Shown: positions 8,762 to 18,484, counted from the stretch's first letter. The stretch is DNA of 64,000 nucleotides from Ga0077546 sp965229195 (GCA_965229195.1 OZ245871.1:1240001-1304000); one strand, 5' to 3'. Numbers and translations are program-made. The notes: generated by a model from the letters alone, not told the origin.

Positions 8762-9757
8762 TTGGAGAGGCAGGCGACACCCGACTACGACGAGTCTCAG
8801 ATTCGAGAATCAAGCAGCCCCGCCTTCATGGTTCAGGCGCTAGCGCCAAAGATCAAACGGCTACTCGACAACGTCAACGGCGTGCTGGTAGGTCAAGAGC
8901 ATGCATCAAAGCTCGCTGTAATTACCCTCTTGGCTGGCGGTCACGCTCTGATTGAAGACGTTCCCGGGGTAGGTAAGACCTTGCTAGCCAAAGCCCTGGC
9001 ACTTTCTGTACATGCCAAGTTCAAACGTATTCAGTGCACCCCCGACCTTCTGCCATCCGATATCAGTGGTGTAAGCATCTTCGAAGCGAAAGAAGGTGTC
9101 TTCAAATTCATGCCCGGACCAATTTTCACCAACATCCTCCTCGCTGACGAAATTAACCGCGCCACACCGAGAACCCAATCAAGCTTGCTAGAAGCTATGG
9201 AAGAAAACCAGGTCACCACCGACGGCGCCACAAGAAGATTGCCCGACCTATTCTTTGTCATCGCCACCGAAAACCCGATTGAATATCACGGTACTTTCCC
9301 CCTTCCTGAAGCCCAGCTTGACCGATTCATGGTCTCTCTCTCCCTGGGATACCCCACGCCAAAGCAAGAAATTGAAATCTTAGAAAAGACCCTTGAAGAA
9401 GGTTCATTTACCGTTGAAGCCGTTTTGACCGAAGATGAAGTACTAGAAGCAAAGCATGTTGTTAAAACGATAGTTGTTGACCACTCAATCAAAAACTACA
9501 TTGTCTCGATTGTGGCAGCCACGCGCAAACACCCATCAATAGTGCTTGGGGTTAGCCCCCGGGGCAGCCAGTTGTTGATGAGGGCAGCCCAGTCAGCCGC
9601 ACTGGTTGACGGTAGACACTATGTAAAACCTGACGATGTAAAACTACTTGCGCCCTATGTTTTAGGTCACAGAATCATTCCGAAGGTACGAGATAACCGG
9701 GTTAGCCATGCTCAACTTATTGAAAGAATCCTCGAAGAAGTCGCCGTACCGGTTTAG
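8762..9757 (+). CDS. MoxR-family AAA+ ATPase
   Basis: A 331-aa MoxR-type ATPase with Walker A (DVPGVGKTLL, about residues 66-75), Walker B (NILLADEINRA, 124-134), sensor-1 region (FFVIATENPIE) and arginine-finger segment (LPEAQLDRFM). MoxR ATPases are thought to act as chaperones assisting assembly of partner complexes, typically encoded with DUF58 and transglutaminase proteins as here. The start is a TTG at 8762, chosen because a good Shine-Dalgarno (AGGAGAG, 8751-8757) lies just upstream and no ATG fits. It is the first gene of a three-gene operon: the next gene overlaps its end by 50 bp at the annotated ATG. Confidence 0.93.
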   Translation: MERQATPDYDESQIRESSSPAFMVQALAPKIKRLLDNVNGVLVGQEHASKLAVITLLAGGHALIEDVPGVGKTLLAKALALSVHAKFKRIQCTPDLLPSDISGVSIFEAKEGVFKFMPGPIFTNILLADEINRATPRTQSSLLEAMEENQVTTDGATRRLPDLFFVIATENPIEYHGTFPLPEAQLDRFMVSLSLGYPTPKQEIEILEKTLEEGSFTVEAVLTEDEVLEAKHVVKTIVVDHSIKNYIVSIVAATRKHPSIVLGVSPRGSQLLMRAAQSAALVDGRHYVKPDDVKLLAPYVLGHRIIPKVRDNRVSHAQLIERILEEVAVPV

Positions 9758-11336
9758 GTTCGCCACCGGTCCCGAAGCGGAAAAACGCGCTCGGGCCGTG
9801 GAAGAAGAGAGCGGCCTCAAAGGCATTCGTATAACCATTCCCCTGACCAATTCTCACTTGAAACTGGTTTTGGAAGAGCGTTTTTTTGTCATGGCAATAA
9901 TCATTGCCGTGCTCTATATTTTTGCCGGCGAAACCGGTAGCGAGTACATTTACCTGCTCACGGCCATTGCCCTTACGGTGCTGACTCTGGGTATCTTCAT
10001 ACCGCTGATGCAGGTGCTTGAGACTAACGTTAAGTTCAACTTGCCCAAAGAAGCGGTATCAAAAGAAAGACTCAATCTTCGCGTCCACGTGGTGCGCAAG
10101 AACTGGTGGGGACCGCTTGCCCGCGTCTTTCCAATCAAATGGTTGCTCGTCAAAATCAAGCTGACTAGACTGGGCGAAAAAGAAAACATGCTGCGCTCAA
10201 TTATGGTTGAGCAGCTGTCGAAAGAAGCCTGGGTAGTTGCTCAAACTCCCAAGCTCAGGCGCGGCCTCTATACCCTGCAATCAATCGAACTCTATTCCTG
10301 TTATCCCTTTGGGCTGGCATGGTGGGTGAAGAGTTATCCCCTCACCACTCAATTTACAGAAGAGCGCCACAGCCAAACCGCCACCTATACCAGTATTCTT
10401 GCCGCCGACGCCGCTCGCACCACCGGCAGTGCACCACAGATGATTGTATTCCCTCGCACTGACAGTGTCGATGGTAATTTTCTCTTCCGCCTCAGAGCCG
10501 TGGGCGATTCGGCACTTTTCTTCTCTTCTTCCAGGCCAATCGCTGCGCTTTCCTCAGCCTCAGTACGGTCATTACGCGAATTTCGTCAGGGCGATAGCCC
10601 TCGACTAATCCATTGGCCAACCAGTGCCCGCACGGGCAAACTCATGATTCGCGAATTTGAGTCAGAAGGCCTACCGGGCTTCGATGTTCTACTCGACCTC
10701 ACCTCGGCCTGGCAGAGCGAAGAGCAATTCGAGCTGGCCATTTCAATTGCTCTCTCGCTGCTGCAGCTGGGCTTTAAACTAGGGGGCTCACCAGAGCTTT
10801 TCATTATTCCCAGCCTGGACGAAGATTTGGAGAAACTGCCTAAAATTCTCACAGACTTGCCGCCACTCGCCCGCGGAATCGGGTGGGCGGCACAGATTCT
10901 TGCTAGAGTGGATGCATTGGTTGTAGACAATTCCGACTATACAGTCAAGGTGCCACGAGTGGGAGAAGCCGAGACCCTAGCACTTCTAACGATTCGACCA
11001 GCGGCACCTAGCCCCGATGCTGTCGAGGCCTACCAGGCATTTCTCGACAGCCAGAACGGCAATCAAGACCGCACAGTATTAATGGAACCAGAGCTACCAG
11101 TAGCCTCACCGAAGCAAGTGGACATCTGGGTAATGTCGAGACAATACCTTGAGGCCGACTCAACTCGCATCCAAGAGGGCGCCAATCTCGACGATGCCAT
11201 GGCCGTGAAAGCGCGCATTCCTATGCACGCCCAAGGTTCCGGCGACCGCCGCCAAGGCCCCATCGTCGGCAGCAATGCACCCCCCGGCCGCATTCTCGCC
11301 ACACTCTCTGAATATGAGGAGATGTCGCAGCTGTGA
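9708..11336 (+). CDS. DUF58-domain membrane protein
   Basis: A 542-aa protein with two adjacent membrane helices (about residues 60-105, FVMAIIIAVLYIFAG and a second one). These precede a large domain containing the DUF58 signature, EFRQGDSPRLIHWPTSAR, with GKLMIREFESEG after it. DUF58 proteins accompany MoxR ATPases and have a von Willebrand factor A-like fold; they may be MoxR substrates or adaptors. The ATG at 9708 overlaps moxR by 50 bp. A TTG at 9720 is an alternative. Its stop overlaps the GTG of the next gene (GTGA), indicating translational coupling. Confidence 0.9.
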   Translation: MLNLLKESSKKSPYRFRFATGPEAEKRARAVEEESGLKGIRITIPLTNSHLKLVLEERFFVMAIIIAVLYIFAGETGSEYIYLLTAIALTVLTLGIFIPLMQVLETNVKFNLPKEAVSKERLNLRVHVVRKNWWGPLARVFPIKWLLVKIKLTRLGEKENMLRSIMVEQLSKEAWVVAQTPKLRRGLYTLQSIELYSCYPFGLAWWVKSYPLTTQFTEERHSQTATYTSILAADAARTTGSAPQMIVFPRTDSVDGNFLFRLRAVGDSALFFSSSRPIAALSSASVRSLREFRQGDSPRLIHWPTSARTGKLMIREFESEGLPGFDVLLDLTSAWQSEEQFELAISIALSLLQLGFKLGGSPELFIIPSLDEDLEKLPKILTDLPPLARGIGWAAQILARVDALVVDNSDYTVKVPRVGEAETLALLTIRPAAPSPDAVEAYQAFLDSQNGNQDRTVLMEPELPVASPKQVDIWVMSRQYLEADSTRIQEGANLDDAMAVKARIPMHAQGSGDRRQGPIVGSNAPPGRILATLSEYEEMSQL

Positions 11337-14233
11337 TTACCAAACCTAAAATTAAGGCCAAGCCCAAACGCCTGTCTGAAACAAAGAAAGCCAAGAAAGA
11401 ATCAAGAGTTGAGCAATCGCTCGGCATACGAATTGTCGCTCTGACGATGAACCTTTTGTTGATAATCGCCTCCGCTAGCTATGTGCCAACTCTGCCGATT
11501 GCTACATTTATGTTCGCTGCCACAGCCGTTCTTGGTAGCTATTTGGCCTACGCCTTTAGAAATAGCCGCCCAGCCTGGGTGGGAACCATACCTACAGTTG
11601 CCACCATTCTCTTATTCACTAATTTCTTCTTTGAGCTTTATACAGGCTATGCCAATGGTATGCACACAGCTGTCGGTGCTTTCATTCATATGTTAACCGG
11701 CCTGCTGGCTTTGCACTGCTTTGATTTGCGCAGCCGTACCGATTTTTCCATATCTGCTCTAATCGGCCTGGGTCTGCTTACCTGTCTAGCCGGTATGGCT
11801 AAAGATGTAATCTATGGTTTTTACATTTTCACCTATACAATTCTCGCCGGCCTCCTGCTTTTCTACGACTCATCATCACGCTCTCACGAGATTGGCCCCT
11901 CGAGGGCAGTACCATCGACTAACAGCGCCGGAGCAAAGGCAACCCAAAAAGAAGCCCAAGCTTCAACTCAAGTAAAGCCACCAGAACTAGTGATCAAGCG
12001 CCTCCGCATCGCTTCGCTAAGCCCGCTTATACCAGTCTTTATCTTGCCCTTTCTTAGCTACCTGGCCTTCAGCAGCATGCCGAGAATCGACTCAGTTATT
12101 GACATTTTCAGAGACAACTTTGTCAGAGCCCAACTCCCTATTTCTGCTGCCCTCAGCGATCAACTGGGCAAAGGCGGACGCAGTCAGTCAATTAGAGGGG
12201 GAGCACCAGAGACGAAAGCTCAAGGGGGAGCTAGTTACACCGTCAGCAAAAGCAACCAGAGCGGCACTGCCAGCGGTAGCAGCCCTGATAAAGACGACTC
12301 TGGAAGCGGCTCAGGCAGCGGTTCAGGCAATGGCAGTACAGGAAATGGCAGCAACGGCCAGAAGAACTCAGGTAACGGCGGCAAGCCCGGGTCAGGCGGA
12401 CCACCTTCTCCAGAAGCGCTAAAGGCACTAGCAAGAGAAAAAGCTCTCAACGAAGCCTACCAAAAAGAAGCAGTGGAGCTGCGTGGTGCCGCCAATCAGC
12501 TTGAAGAAATAGTACTGAAAGTCTCGTCGCCACAACCGAGCTACATCCGCCGCTACTCACTCAACAATTTTGATGGTGTGCAATGGACAAGGTCTGTACC
12601 TGTAGCGACAACAACTATTAGACCGACACCAAACAGCCGCATAGGCCTCGATCTAACGGCCAGCGATGCAGTTTACGTACCACCACGCTTGCCGACTCTT
12701 GAAGTTAAACAAGACTTCCGCATTGAACAAGACAATGTCTTCGGCCACATCCTTCCTGCTAGCTGGATACCGCAGCTGGTCAAGCAGAAGGGAAAAGAAG
12801 ACGCAGAAATAAGAGTAGACGGAGATGGCACCATCAAGCTAGTCAGCACCCTGCAACGCGGCTCAAGCTATTCAGTAGTATCACAGCTTCCTGTCTATGA
12901 CTTTGATCAAATGCGGCACCTGCCCCTTGAGACAATCGAACAAGTGACAGACGACCGTGACAACGAAATCAAATTGGCGAGAAGCTGCCAAACACCGTAC
13001 ACCGCTGGCGGTGACGAGATTGAGAAGCTGGCCAATGAGGTAGCTGGCAAAGAAGGCAACTGGTTCTATCGCAGTGACAAAATTTGCCAATACCTCCGCA
13101 AGAACTATAAGTACGATCCAGGTAGCTTCTATGCTGAAGACACTCCGATGCCACCGCCAGTTGCCAGCCCCGCGCCAGCAGCCGAAGCAGAGCAACAGGC
13201 TCAATCAAAGGCGGAAGCCAAACCCGAACTAAGCAGTAAAGAAGACAGCGAAAATAAGTCAGCAAACACACCCACCAATGCTGAAACTGAAGGCAAGCAA
13301 GTAAAAGAAATAAAGGAAACAAAAGAGTCTTTTGTCGAAGATTTTCTCTTTGTCAAAAAACGCGGCAACTGCCGTCACTTTGCCACAGCATTTGTCTTAC
13401 TCTGCCGAGCCCAGGGCATTCCAGCCCGCTTAGTGACAGGTTTTCTACCGGGCCAGTTAAACAAAACAACTGGATATTGGGAAGTACGCGGCAAGCATGC
13501 CCATGTTTGGGCTGAAATTTATCTGCCGTACTGGAACTGGGTACCGTTTGATGCCACTCCCAATGGTCAGCTCCCCGCCCATGAAGAAGGGGGCAACGCC
13601 CTCACGCGCTTTGTCAAAAGTGGATTAGCCAATCCATTTGGTCAAAATTACTCACCTTCGCGCAAACCTCGACATCAAAAAGAACGAACTCACCGCGAGG
13701 GAGATCGCTCTGGCGACAAAGGTAATGATGCAAAGAACAACAAATTTGGACTCTTTGACTTTGGCGGCAACAAAGGTAAATCTCAAAAGATCCAACTGCC
13801 TCTAATCGGCAACGTTGACCAAGGCCTGATGCAACAGTTCTTTAAATACTCCATTGTACTTTTTGCGCTGCTGGCCCTCGCTGCCATTTTGTTTGTTTAC
13901 TTAAAACAGCGCCAAGAGACCCAGCGAAAAGAGTACCTGCAGACCCACAAACCTTCGACCTTGATCTTTTTAGAAGTATTGTCTGACCTCAAGCGCTACG
14001 AACTTCTAAAAGGGCCGACAGAGACCGCCGATGAGCTTTCAATGCGCTTAGGCGATCGTATTAGCGAATTAGCCCAAGGCGGACGCTACATCCCCGACGA
14101 ATTGCCAGGGATGGTGAGCAATTTTATGGAAATCTATAGCGAAGATCGCTTTGGCGGAGCCGATAAGCTCGACGAGCTGACGATTATGTCTGGAAAAATC
14201 AAGACACTCGTGCAATCTAAGGGCCGCAAATAA
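11333..14233 (+). CDS. Transglutaminase-like membrane protein (TgpA/DUF3488 type)
   Basis: A 966-aa protein. About six N-terminal membrane helices (residues 28-190) and one near 228-248 precede an extracytoplasmic transglutaminase-like domain with the expected triad: Cys680 (RGNCRHFA), His724 (HVWAEIYLP) and Asp740 (FDATP). A C-terminal helix follows (about 840-860, YSIVLFALLALAAILFVYL) with a helical tail. Two disordered inserts stand out: a Gly/Ser/Asn-rich linker at about 300-365, and a Pro/Ala/Glu/Lys-rich insert of about 70 residues directly before the catalytic cysteine. This is the third member of the MoxR-DUF58-transglutaminase operon. The GTG start overlaps the preceding stop by 4 bp, with GAGGAGA just upstream. 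The enzyme probably acts on the cell envelope. Confidence 0.9.
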   Translation: MITKPKIKAKPKRLSETKKAKKESRVEQSLGIRIVALTMNLLLIIASASYVPTLPIATFMFAATAVLGSYLAYAFRNSRPAWVGTIPTVATILLFTNFFFELYTGYANGMHTAVGAFIHMLTGLLALHCFDLRSRTDFSISALIGLGLLTCLAGMAKDVIYGFYIFTYTILAGLLLFYDSSSRSHEIGPSRAVPSTNSAGAKATQKEAQASTQVKPPELVIKRLRIASLSPLIPVFILPFLSYLAFSSMPRIDSVIDIFRDNFVRAQLPISAALSDQLGKGGRSQSIRGGAPETKAQGGASYTVSKSNQSGTASGSSPDKDDSGSGSGSGSGNGSTGNGSNGQKNSGNGGKPGSGGPPSPEALKALAREKALNEAYQKEAVELRGAANQLEEIVLKVSSPQPSYIRRYSLNNFDGVQWTRSVPVATTTIRPTPNSRIGLDLTASDAVYVPPRLPTLEVKQDFRIEQDNVFGHILPASWIPQLVKQKGKEDAEIRVDGDGTIKLVSTLQRGSSYSVVSQLPVYDFDQMRHLPLETIEQVTDDRDNEIKLARSCQTPYTAGGDEIEKLANEVAGKEGNWFYRSDKICQYLRKNYKYDPGSFYAEDTPMPPPVASPAPAAEAEQQAQSKAEAKPELSSKEDSENKSANTPTNAETEGKQVKEIKETKESFVEDFLFVKKRGNCRHFATAFVLLCRAQGIPARLVTGFLPGQLNKTTGYWEVRGKHAHVWAEIYLPYWNWVPFDATPNGQLPAHEEGGNALTRFVKSGLANPFGQNYSPSRKPRHQKERTHREGDRSGDKGNDAKNNKFGLFDFGGNKGKSQKIQLPLIGNVDQGLMQQFFKYSIVLFALLALAAILFVYLKQRQETQRKEYLQTHKPSTLIFLEVLSDLKRYELLKGPTETADELSMRLGDRISELAQGGRYIPDELPGMVSNFMEIYSEDRFGGADKLDELTIMSGKIKTLVQSKGRK

Positions 14234-14291
14234 GAAGTTCTTTACCTTTCTGCTCACAAAGCCAAGAAAAGCTGCTAAGAGCTAGTAGAAA

Positions 14292-14320
14292 CTGGCACAA
14301 CGCGCTAAAGTGAATATACT
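14292..14320 (+). promoter_or_regulatory. Candidate sigma70 promoter upstream of AAA+ gene
   Basis: CTGGCA (14292-14297) and TATACT (14315-14320) are separated by 17 nt, matching -35 and -10 elements at 4 of 6 and 5 of 6 positions. The predicted start would leave a leader of roughly 145 nt containing a hairpin (CTCTCT / AGAGAG). Confidence 0.45.
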
Positions 14321-14472
14321 TGCATGACTTGGCTCTCTCATTGAGTTTCAAAGAGAGTAGATAAGAAGTCAAGTCTTTAGGTTACAGACAATTCGAATGC
14401 TGAGCAGCTACGACCACAATCTAGTAAACGAGATTGCCCGTCAAAAGCGGCTCTATGAGGCTAAAAAAAGAT

Positions 14473-15756
14473 ATGCAACAGGTTAGAACCGGAGCACAGC
14501 AGCAACAGGAGTTCGTTCCTCCTTATCCTTCAACCATTCTCGAAACCGGGATGAAAGAAGGCTTCTTAGAAGAATTGATTCTCAAAGATATTTACATGGT
14601 CAACTTTGCTCTCGGTCGCGAAATCGCGTCAAGAACATTGCTTCCATTCAAAATCATTGAAGAGATCTTGGAAGTTCTGAAGAAGCAGCTCCTGATCGAA
14701 GTCAAAAGTTCTGGCGGTCTAGCCGACTATGAATATTCACCAACCGAAAAAGGTCGTGACAGAGCTCGTGCCTATTTCGACCACAACGCTTATGTTGGCG
14801 CCTGCCCTGTGCCATGGAGTCGCTATATTGACTCTTTGAAATATCAGACCATTCGCCGTGAACACGTTACTCCCCGTGACTTAGAAGTCGCCTTCTCTGA
14901 CATCATGGTCAACCGCCGTACGATCAACGCCGTTGGTCCAGCCATCAACTCTGGCCGCGGGATGTTCTTGTTCGGCGAAGCTGGCAATGGCAAAACTTCA
15001 ATTGCAGAGAGAATTGTACGCTCGTTCAAAGGTCACATTTTTATTCCATATGCAGTAGAAATTGACGGCCAAATCATTCGCTTGTACGACAACCACAACC
15101 ACGAGCAAGTCTCGGCAGCCAACTACCCAAGAGACTATGACCACAGATGGGTGCGCATCCAACGCCCTTGCGTAGTGGTAGGCGGTGAATTGACGATTGA
15201 CATGCTCGAACTTCAATTCGACTACGGTACCAAGCTCTACGAAGCCCCAATTCAACTTAAGAGTAATTGCGGCTTGCTTCTGATCGACGACTTTGGCCGT
15301 CAAAGAATCGACCACAAATCACTGTTGAACAGATGGATTGTGCCGTTGGAAAAACGGGTCGACTATCTGACATTGCACACCGGCAAAAAGCTAGAAGTGC
15401 CATTCGAGCAGTTGATTGTTTTCTCAACCAACCTCAACCCGGCTGATCTAGTAGACGAAGCCTTCTTGAGACGGATTCCTTACAAGATCAATATCACCAA
15501 CCCAACCGAAGATGAGTTCAAGTGGATCTTCCTTCAATACTGTCAACGCACTGGCGTTCCGTACAACGAAGAAGCTGTTAACTACCTGATTGAATCTCAA
15601 TACCGTAGCGGTAAGCGCATGATGCGTTGCTGCCACCCAAGAGACATTGTCGACCAGGTAATTAACCTCTGCGCCTTCTTGCAGACGGATCCTAGACTCT
15701 CAAGAGAGTACCTAGACCACGCTTGCGCTGTGTACTTCGCAGCCATGGGCAAATAA
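14473..15756 (+). CDS. Winged-helix plus AAA+ ATPase, unknown function
   Basis: About 427 aa. The N-terminal 90 residues look like a winged helix (IIEEILEVLKKQLLIEV, then YEYSPTEKGRDRARAY). The AAA+ core follows: Walker A GEAGNGKTS, a DNA- or ligand-like insert rich in aromatic and His residues, Walker B GLLLIDDFGRQ, and sensor/arginine-finger region VDEAFLRRIPYKI. It is not MoxR, DnaA or an NtrC-type activator (no GAFTGA). I recognise it only as an uncharacterised bacterial AAA ATPase. The frame is open to a TTG at 14434 and an ATG at 14455. I prefer the ATG at 14473, behind GAGG. It is followed by its own strong terminator, so it is probably monocistronic. Confidence 0.8.
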   Translation: MQQVRTGAQQQQEFVPPYPSTILETGMKEGFLEELILKDIYMVNFALGREIASRTLLPFKIIEEILEVLKKQLLIEVKSSGGLADYEYSPTEKGRDRARAYFDHNAYVGACPVPWSRYIDSLKYQTIRREHVTPRDLEVAFSDIMVNRRTINAVGPAINSGRGMFLFGEAGNGKTSIAERIVRSFKGHIFIPYAVEIDGQIIRLYDNHNHEQVSAANYPRDYDHRWVRIQRPCVVVGGELTIDMLELQFDYGTKLYEAPIQLKSNCGLLLIDDFGRQRIDHKSLLNRWIVPLEKRVDYLTLHTGKKLEVPFEQLIVFSTNLNPADLVDEAFLRRIPYKINITNPTEDEFKWIFLQYCQRTGVPYNEEAVNYLIESQYRSGKRMMRCCHPRDIVDQVINLCAFLQTDPRLSREYLDHACAVYFAAMGK

Positions 15757-15798
15757 GTATCTGGCCTAGGCTAGATTAACGATCTGAATAATCTAATG

Positions 15799-15832
15799 AC
15801 AATCCCGTGCTAGCATGGGATTGTCGTTTTTT
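15799..15832 (+). terminator. Intrinsic terminator after AAA+ gene
   Basis: A long hairpin whose arms ACAATCCC and GGGATTGT flank a self-complementary TGCTAGCA core, with one G.T pair, is followed by TC, G and six T residues (15827-15832). It lies 42 bp after the AAA+ stop codon. Confidence 0.88.
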
Positions 15833-15845
15833 GTAGTGAATTGCC

Positions 15846-17246
15846 TTGACCAAACAGACAGCACTATTAGATCGCAATAAAGACTCAGCAGTAAGCAGCA
15901 TCGCTAACATTGACACCACAGGGAGTGCCTTTGATAGTTATTTGCGGCCGCATACTAAATCGCAAAAAACTAACGGGCTAGAGCGTCAAACCAGAACTCA
16001 CCTTTTAATGGGCTCTAGCTGCGGCGTTTGGCTAAGCTTAATAGTGCTGACAAATCACACAGCGGATGTTCTTGCCTGGGTGCTGCTGCTCACGGCCCTG
16101 ATGGTTCTATCATTGACCCGCTGGCTCAGGGTTCGGCAAGAATTAGTATTTCACATAGAGCCACTGTTTATGACAGATCTAGAATGGCAATCGTTAGCAA
16201 GCTCAAACCAAAAATCAGCGGAGCCTGAGCTAGAAGAAATTGTAGCTCCGACGATTGCCTTTTTCTCGTTTGCACTGCCGGTGATACTACTGGCAATTTA
16301 TCTTTTTGTCCATATCGACTTAAATCAGCCCAGAAAAACAATCTCCAAAAGACAAATAGTAGAAATTGAGCTTGTAGCTCCCAGTGATGCAATCGACCGA
16401 AAAGAAATTTTGCCTTCAAGCGACGAAAAAATTGTAAACGAAGCACGCAAAGGCGCACTATATACAGTGACAAGCCCGGTGTTAAAAGGGGCGCCTATAC
16501 CAAGATCGTATTTACCTTCGCAGCCTGAAGTTATAAAAAACAACACCGCCCAAACATATTCAGCGGTCGAGCCGAAGAAACAAACTGATTTGCTAGTAGT
16601 GGACAAGGCAGAAACAGAGCAAAGAGCTAAATCTGATGCAACTAGACAGCAAACACCAACAGAGGAAAATATCAGCTATAAGGCCGCTCCACTGACATTC
16701 AAGGCCCCAGACAACTGGAAAACAATCATTGTCGCAAAAGGAAAAGATAGCTCAATCGCCTTTTCAGAATACTCAAAGGCCATGGCAACTAAAACTAAGT
16801 CGCAAAATTCACAGGCCTTTCTTAGCGAAGTCGAGCCAGCTAACATGATCGAATCGATCGATAACGATGGCAATCCGACACCGCTAACTATCCAGTCAGG
16901 CGGCCGCTCTAACAACGGCAATGGAGCACCTTCAAAATTGCACGAGTACTTGAGATTACTCAACCAAAAAGTTAGGAACAATTGGATACCACCACGCGGA
17001 ATAGACAGAATCGCCATTATTGAATTTCGCATAAGCAAAGAAGGCAAGTTAGTTTCGACGAAAGCAATGCCTCATGGTGCCACAGAAAATAGCGATAGAG
17101 AGGCCGCAGCAGCAGCCATAGCCGCTCTCAGCAAAACATTCCCCTTCTTTCCGTTACCAGCGGAAATCAAAACCACATATCTCGACGTGCGCTATACCTT
17201 CAACTATCGCTTCAATCAGATTAGTGAAGTTAGCTCCGCGCAATAA
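15846..17246 (+). CDS. TonB C-terminal-domain membrane protein
   Basis: A 466-aa protein with two hydrophobic helices around residues 57-90 and a third near 137-160. A long polar, low-complexity periplasmic-type region follows, then a TonB_C-like domain (about residues 370-460: LRLLNQKVRNNWIPP, IIEFRISKEGKLVS, FPFFPLPAEIK). TonB_C domains transmit energy to outer-membrane transporters, or act in secretion and adventurous-motility complexes. No ExbB/ExbD or receptor gene is nearby, and the extra helices are not typical of TonB. The start is a TTG right after the terminator, with no clear Shine-Dalgarno. The first in-frame ATG is at codon 54, too late to include the first helix fully. Confidence 0.75.
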   Translation: MTKQTALLDRNKDSAVSSIANIDTTGSAFDSYLRPHTKSQKTNGLERQTRTHLLMGSSCGVWLSLIVLTNHTADVLAWVLLLTALMVLSLTRWLRVRQELVFHIEPLFMTDLEWQSLASSNQKSAEPELEEIVAPTIAFFSFALPVILLAIYLFVHIDLNQPRKTISKRQIVEIELVAPSDAIDRKEILPSSDEKIVNEARKGALYTVTSPVLKGAPIPRSYLPSQPEVIKNNTAQTYSAVEPKKQTDLLVVDKAETEQRAKSDATRQQTPTEENISYKAAPLTFKAPDNWKTIIVAKGKDSSIAFSEYSKAMATKTKSQNSQAFLSEVEPANMIESIDNDGNPTPLTIQSGGRSNNGNGAPSKLHEYLRLLNQKVRNNWIPPRGIDRIAIIEFRISKEGKLVSTKAMPHGATENSDREAAAAAIAALSKTFPFFPLPAEIKTTYLDVRYTFNYRFNQISEVSSAQ

Positions 17247-17370
17247 ATTAAGTCAATTTAGCCAGTGCTCAAACTGGGAGCTGTAGGCCTATTCGGACAA
17301 ATCATCAGCCCGAATGAGCAAAGTCAAGAAGTTCTTAAAAGAAACTGGACTCTAATGTCTAAGATTGTCA

Positions 17371-17376
17371 TATAAT
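17371..17376 (+). promoter_or_regulatory. Candidate -10 box upstream of GT2 gene
   Basis: A perfect TATAAT lies 41 nt before the TTG start. A poor -35 match (GGACTC) lies 18 nt upstream of it, so the promoter is tentative. Confidence 0.4.
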
Positions 17377-17416
17377 TACCCGCAGGAATCCCCCATAGGC
17401 ACCTTGCCGACACCAG

Positions 17417-18484
17417 TTGAGCCCAATTTTGCCACACTCACTGTCACCACAGCTAAGCATCGTTGTTCCGGTCTACAACGAAGAACCATCAAATTTGAGA
17501 AGCTTGCTCGCTCGCTTAGCTCAGGTTCTCGAACCTACTTTGATTTTTTATGAAGTAATTTTTGTCGATGACGGCAGTCGCTCAGCGGCCAACGAAGCTT
17601 GCCGAGCTCTGGTCTCAGAGTTCGACTATGTCAAACTAGTTGTACTATCAAGAAATTTTGGCGAACTTGCTGCTATCTGCGCCGGCCTTGATCATTCCCG
17701 CGGTGACGCGGTCATCAATATGGACTCTGATTTACAAGATCCACCAGAATTGATACCAACTATGCTGCAATACTGGCGCGAGGGCTACGATGTAGTATTC
17801 ACCCGTCAAGCCAGTCGCAAAGAATCTTGGTTTAGACAATTCCTGGCCTTTGCCTTCTACCGCATGTTGAATACCTTTTCTTCAGTCAACATCCCCGTTG
17901 ATGCTGGTGAGTTCAGGCTACTTAGTCGGCGTGCCGTCGACGCACTGTGTGCCGCCCCGGAGAAGACCAAATTCTTCCGCGCTTTGGTGCCATGGGTGGG
18001 CTTCAAACAAATGGTTATCCCATTTGACCGCGATGCTCGTACAGTTGGCCAAAGCGCCTATTCGGCTAAAAAACTGATCAAACTAGCTGTTGAAGGACTA
18101 ATTTCCTTCAACATGCAGCCTCTTTATTTTGTACCGATCCTCGGCCTCTCAATTATTACCCTGTCCTTCCTCCAATGCCTGTTCGCTAGTGGTTCGCCAA
18201 ATGCCATCTTCTTTGGCATGTCACTGGGCCTAATTAGTTTTCTTACTTTCCTCACTGGTGTTCAAATCAGCTGTATGGGCCTTTTAGCCATGTACTTAGC
18301 TGAAGTGCTGAAAGAGACAAGAGGCAGACCGACTTATATTGTTGGCGAACGCCTTGGATTCGAGCGCCCTGAAGAGAAGCTAGAGAGAGAGAAAGCCGGC
18401 CGAGAATCAGGTGGCGAAAACATCAAGAAGAGCTCTCTAAGCAAAGTAACCGCGGCTGCAATTGATCGTGCAGCGCGAAGCTAA
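17417..18484 (+). CDS. GT2 glycosyltransferase, polyprenyl-phosphate hexosyltransferase type (GtrB-like)
   Basis: A 355-aa family 2 glycosyltransferase. The N-terminal GT-A domain has LSIVVPVYNEE, FVDDGSR, LSRNFGE and the DxD-containing DSDLQDPPELIP. Two C-terminal membrane helices (about residues 233-290) and a basic cytosolic tail follow. This is the architecture of DPM1/GtrB enzymes, which transfer a sugar from a nucleotide donor to polyprenyl phosphate at the inner face of the membrane. The lipid-linked sugar would feed GT-C enzymes such as those at 30-35 and 61-64 kb. The TTG start is the only candidate before the conserved N-terminus. A close paralogue is at 54.9-55.9 kb. The methyltransferase gene follows 12 bp downstream, so an operon is likely. 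Confidence 0.92.
   Translation: MSPILPHSLSPQLSIVVPVYNEEPSNLRSLLARLAQVLEPTLIFYEVIFVDDGSRSAANEACRALVSEFDYVKLVVLSRNFGELAAICAGLDHSRGDAVINMDSDLQDPPELIPTMLQYWREGYDVVFTRQASRKESWFRQFLAFAFYRMLNTFSSVNIPVDAGEFRLLSRRAVDALCAAPEKTKFFRALVPWVGFKQMVIPFDRDARTVGQSAYSAKKLIKLAVEGLISFNMQPLYFVPILGLSIITLSFLQCLFASGSPNAIFFGMSLGLISFLTFLTGVQISCMGLLAMYLAEVLKETRGRPTYIVGERLGFERPEEKLEREKAGRESGGENIKKSSLSKVTAAAIDRAARS

Noticed and set aside
12099..13322. Several overlapping frames in the transglutaminase gene
   Set aside because: They arise from the low-complexity Gly/Ser and Pro/Ala linkers in other frames, and contain only repetitive residues.
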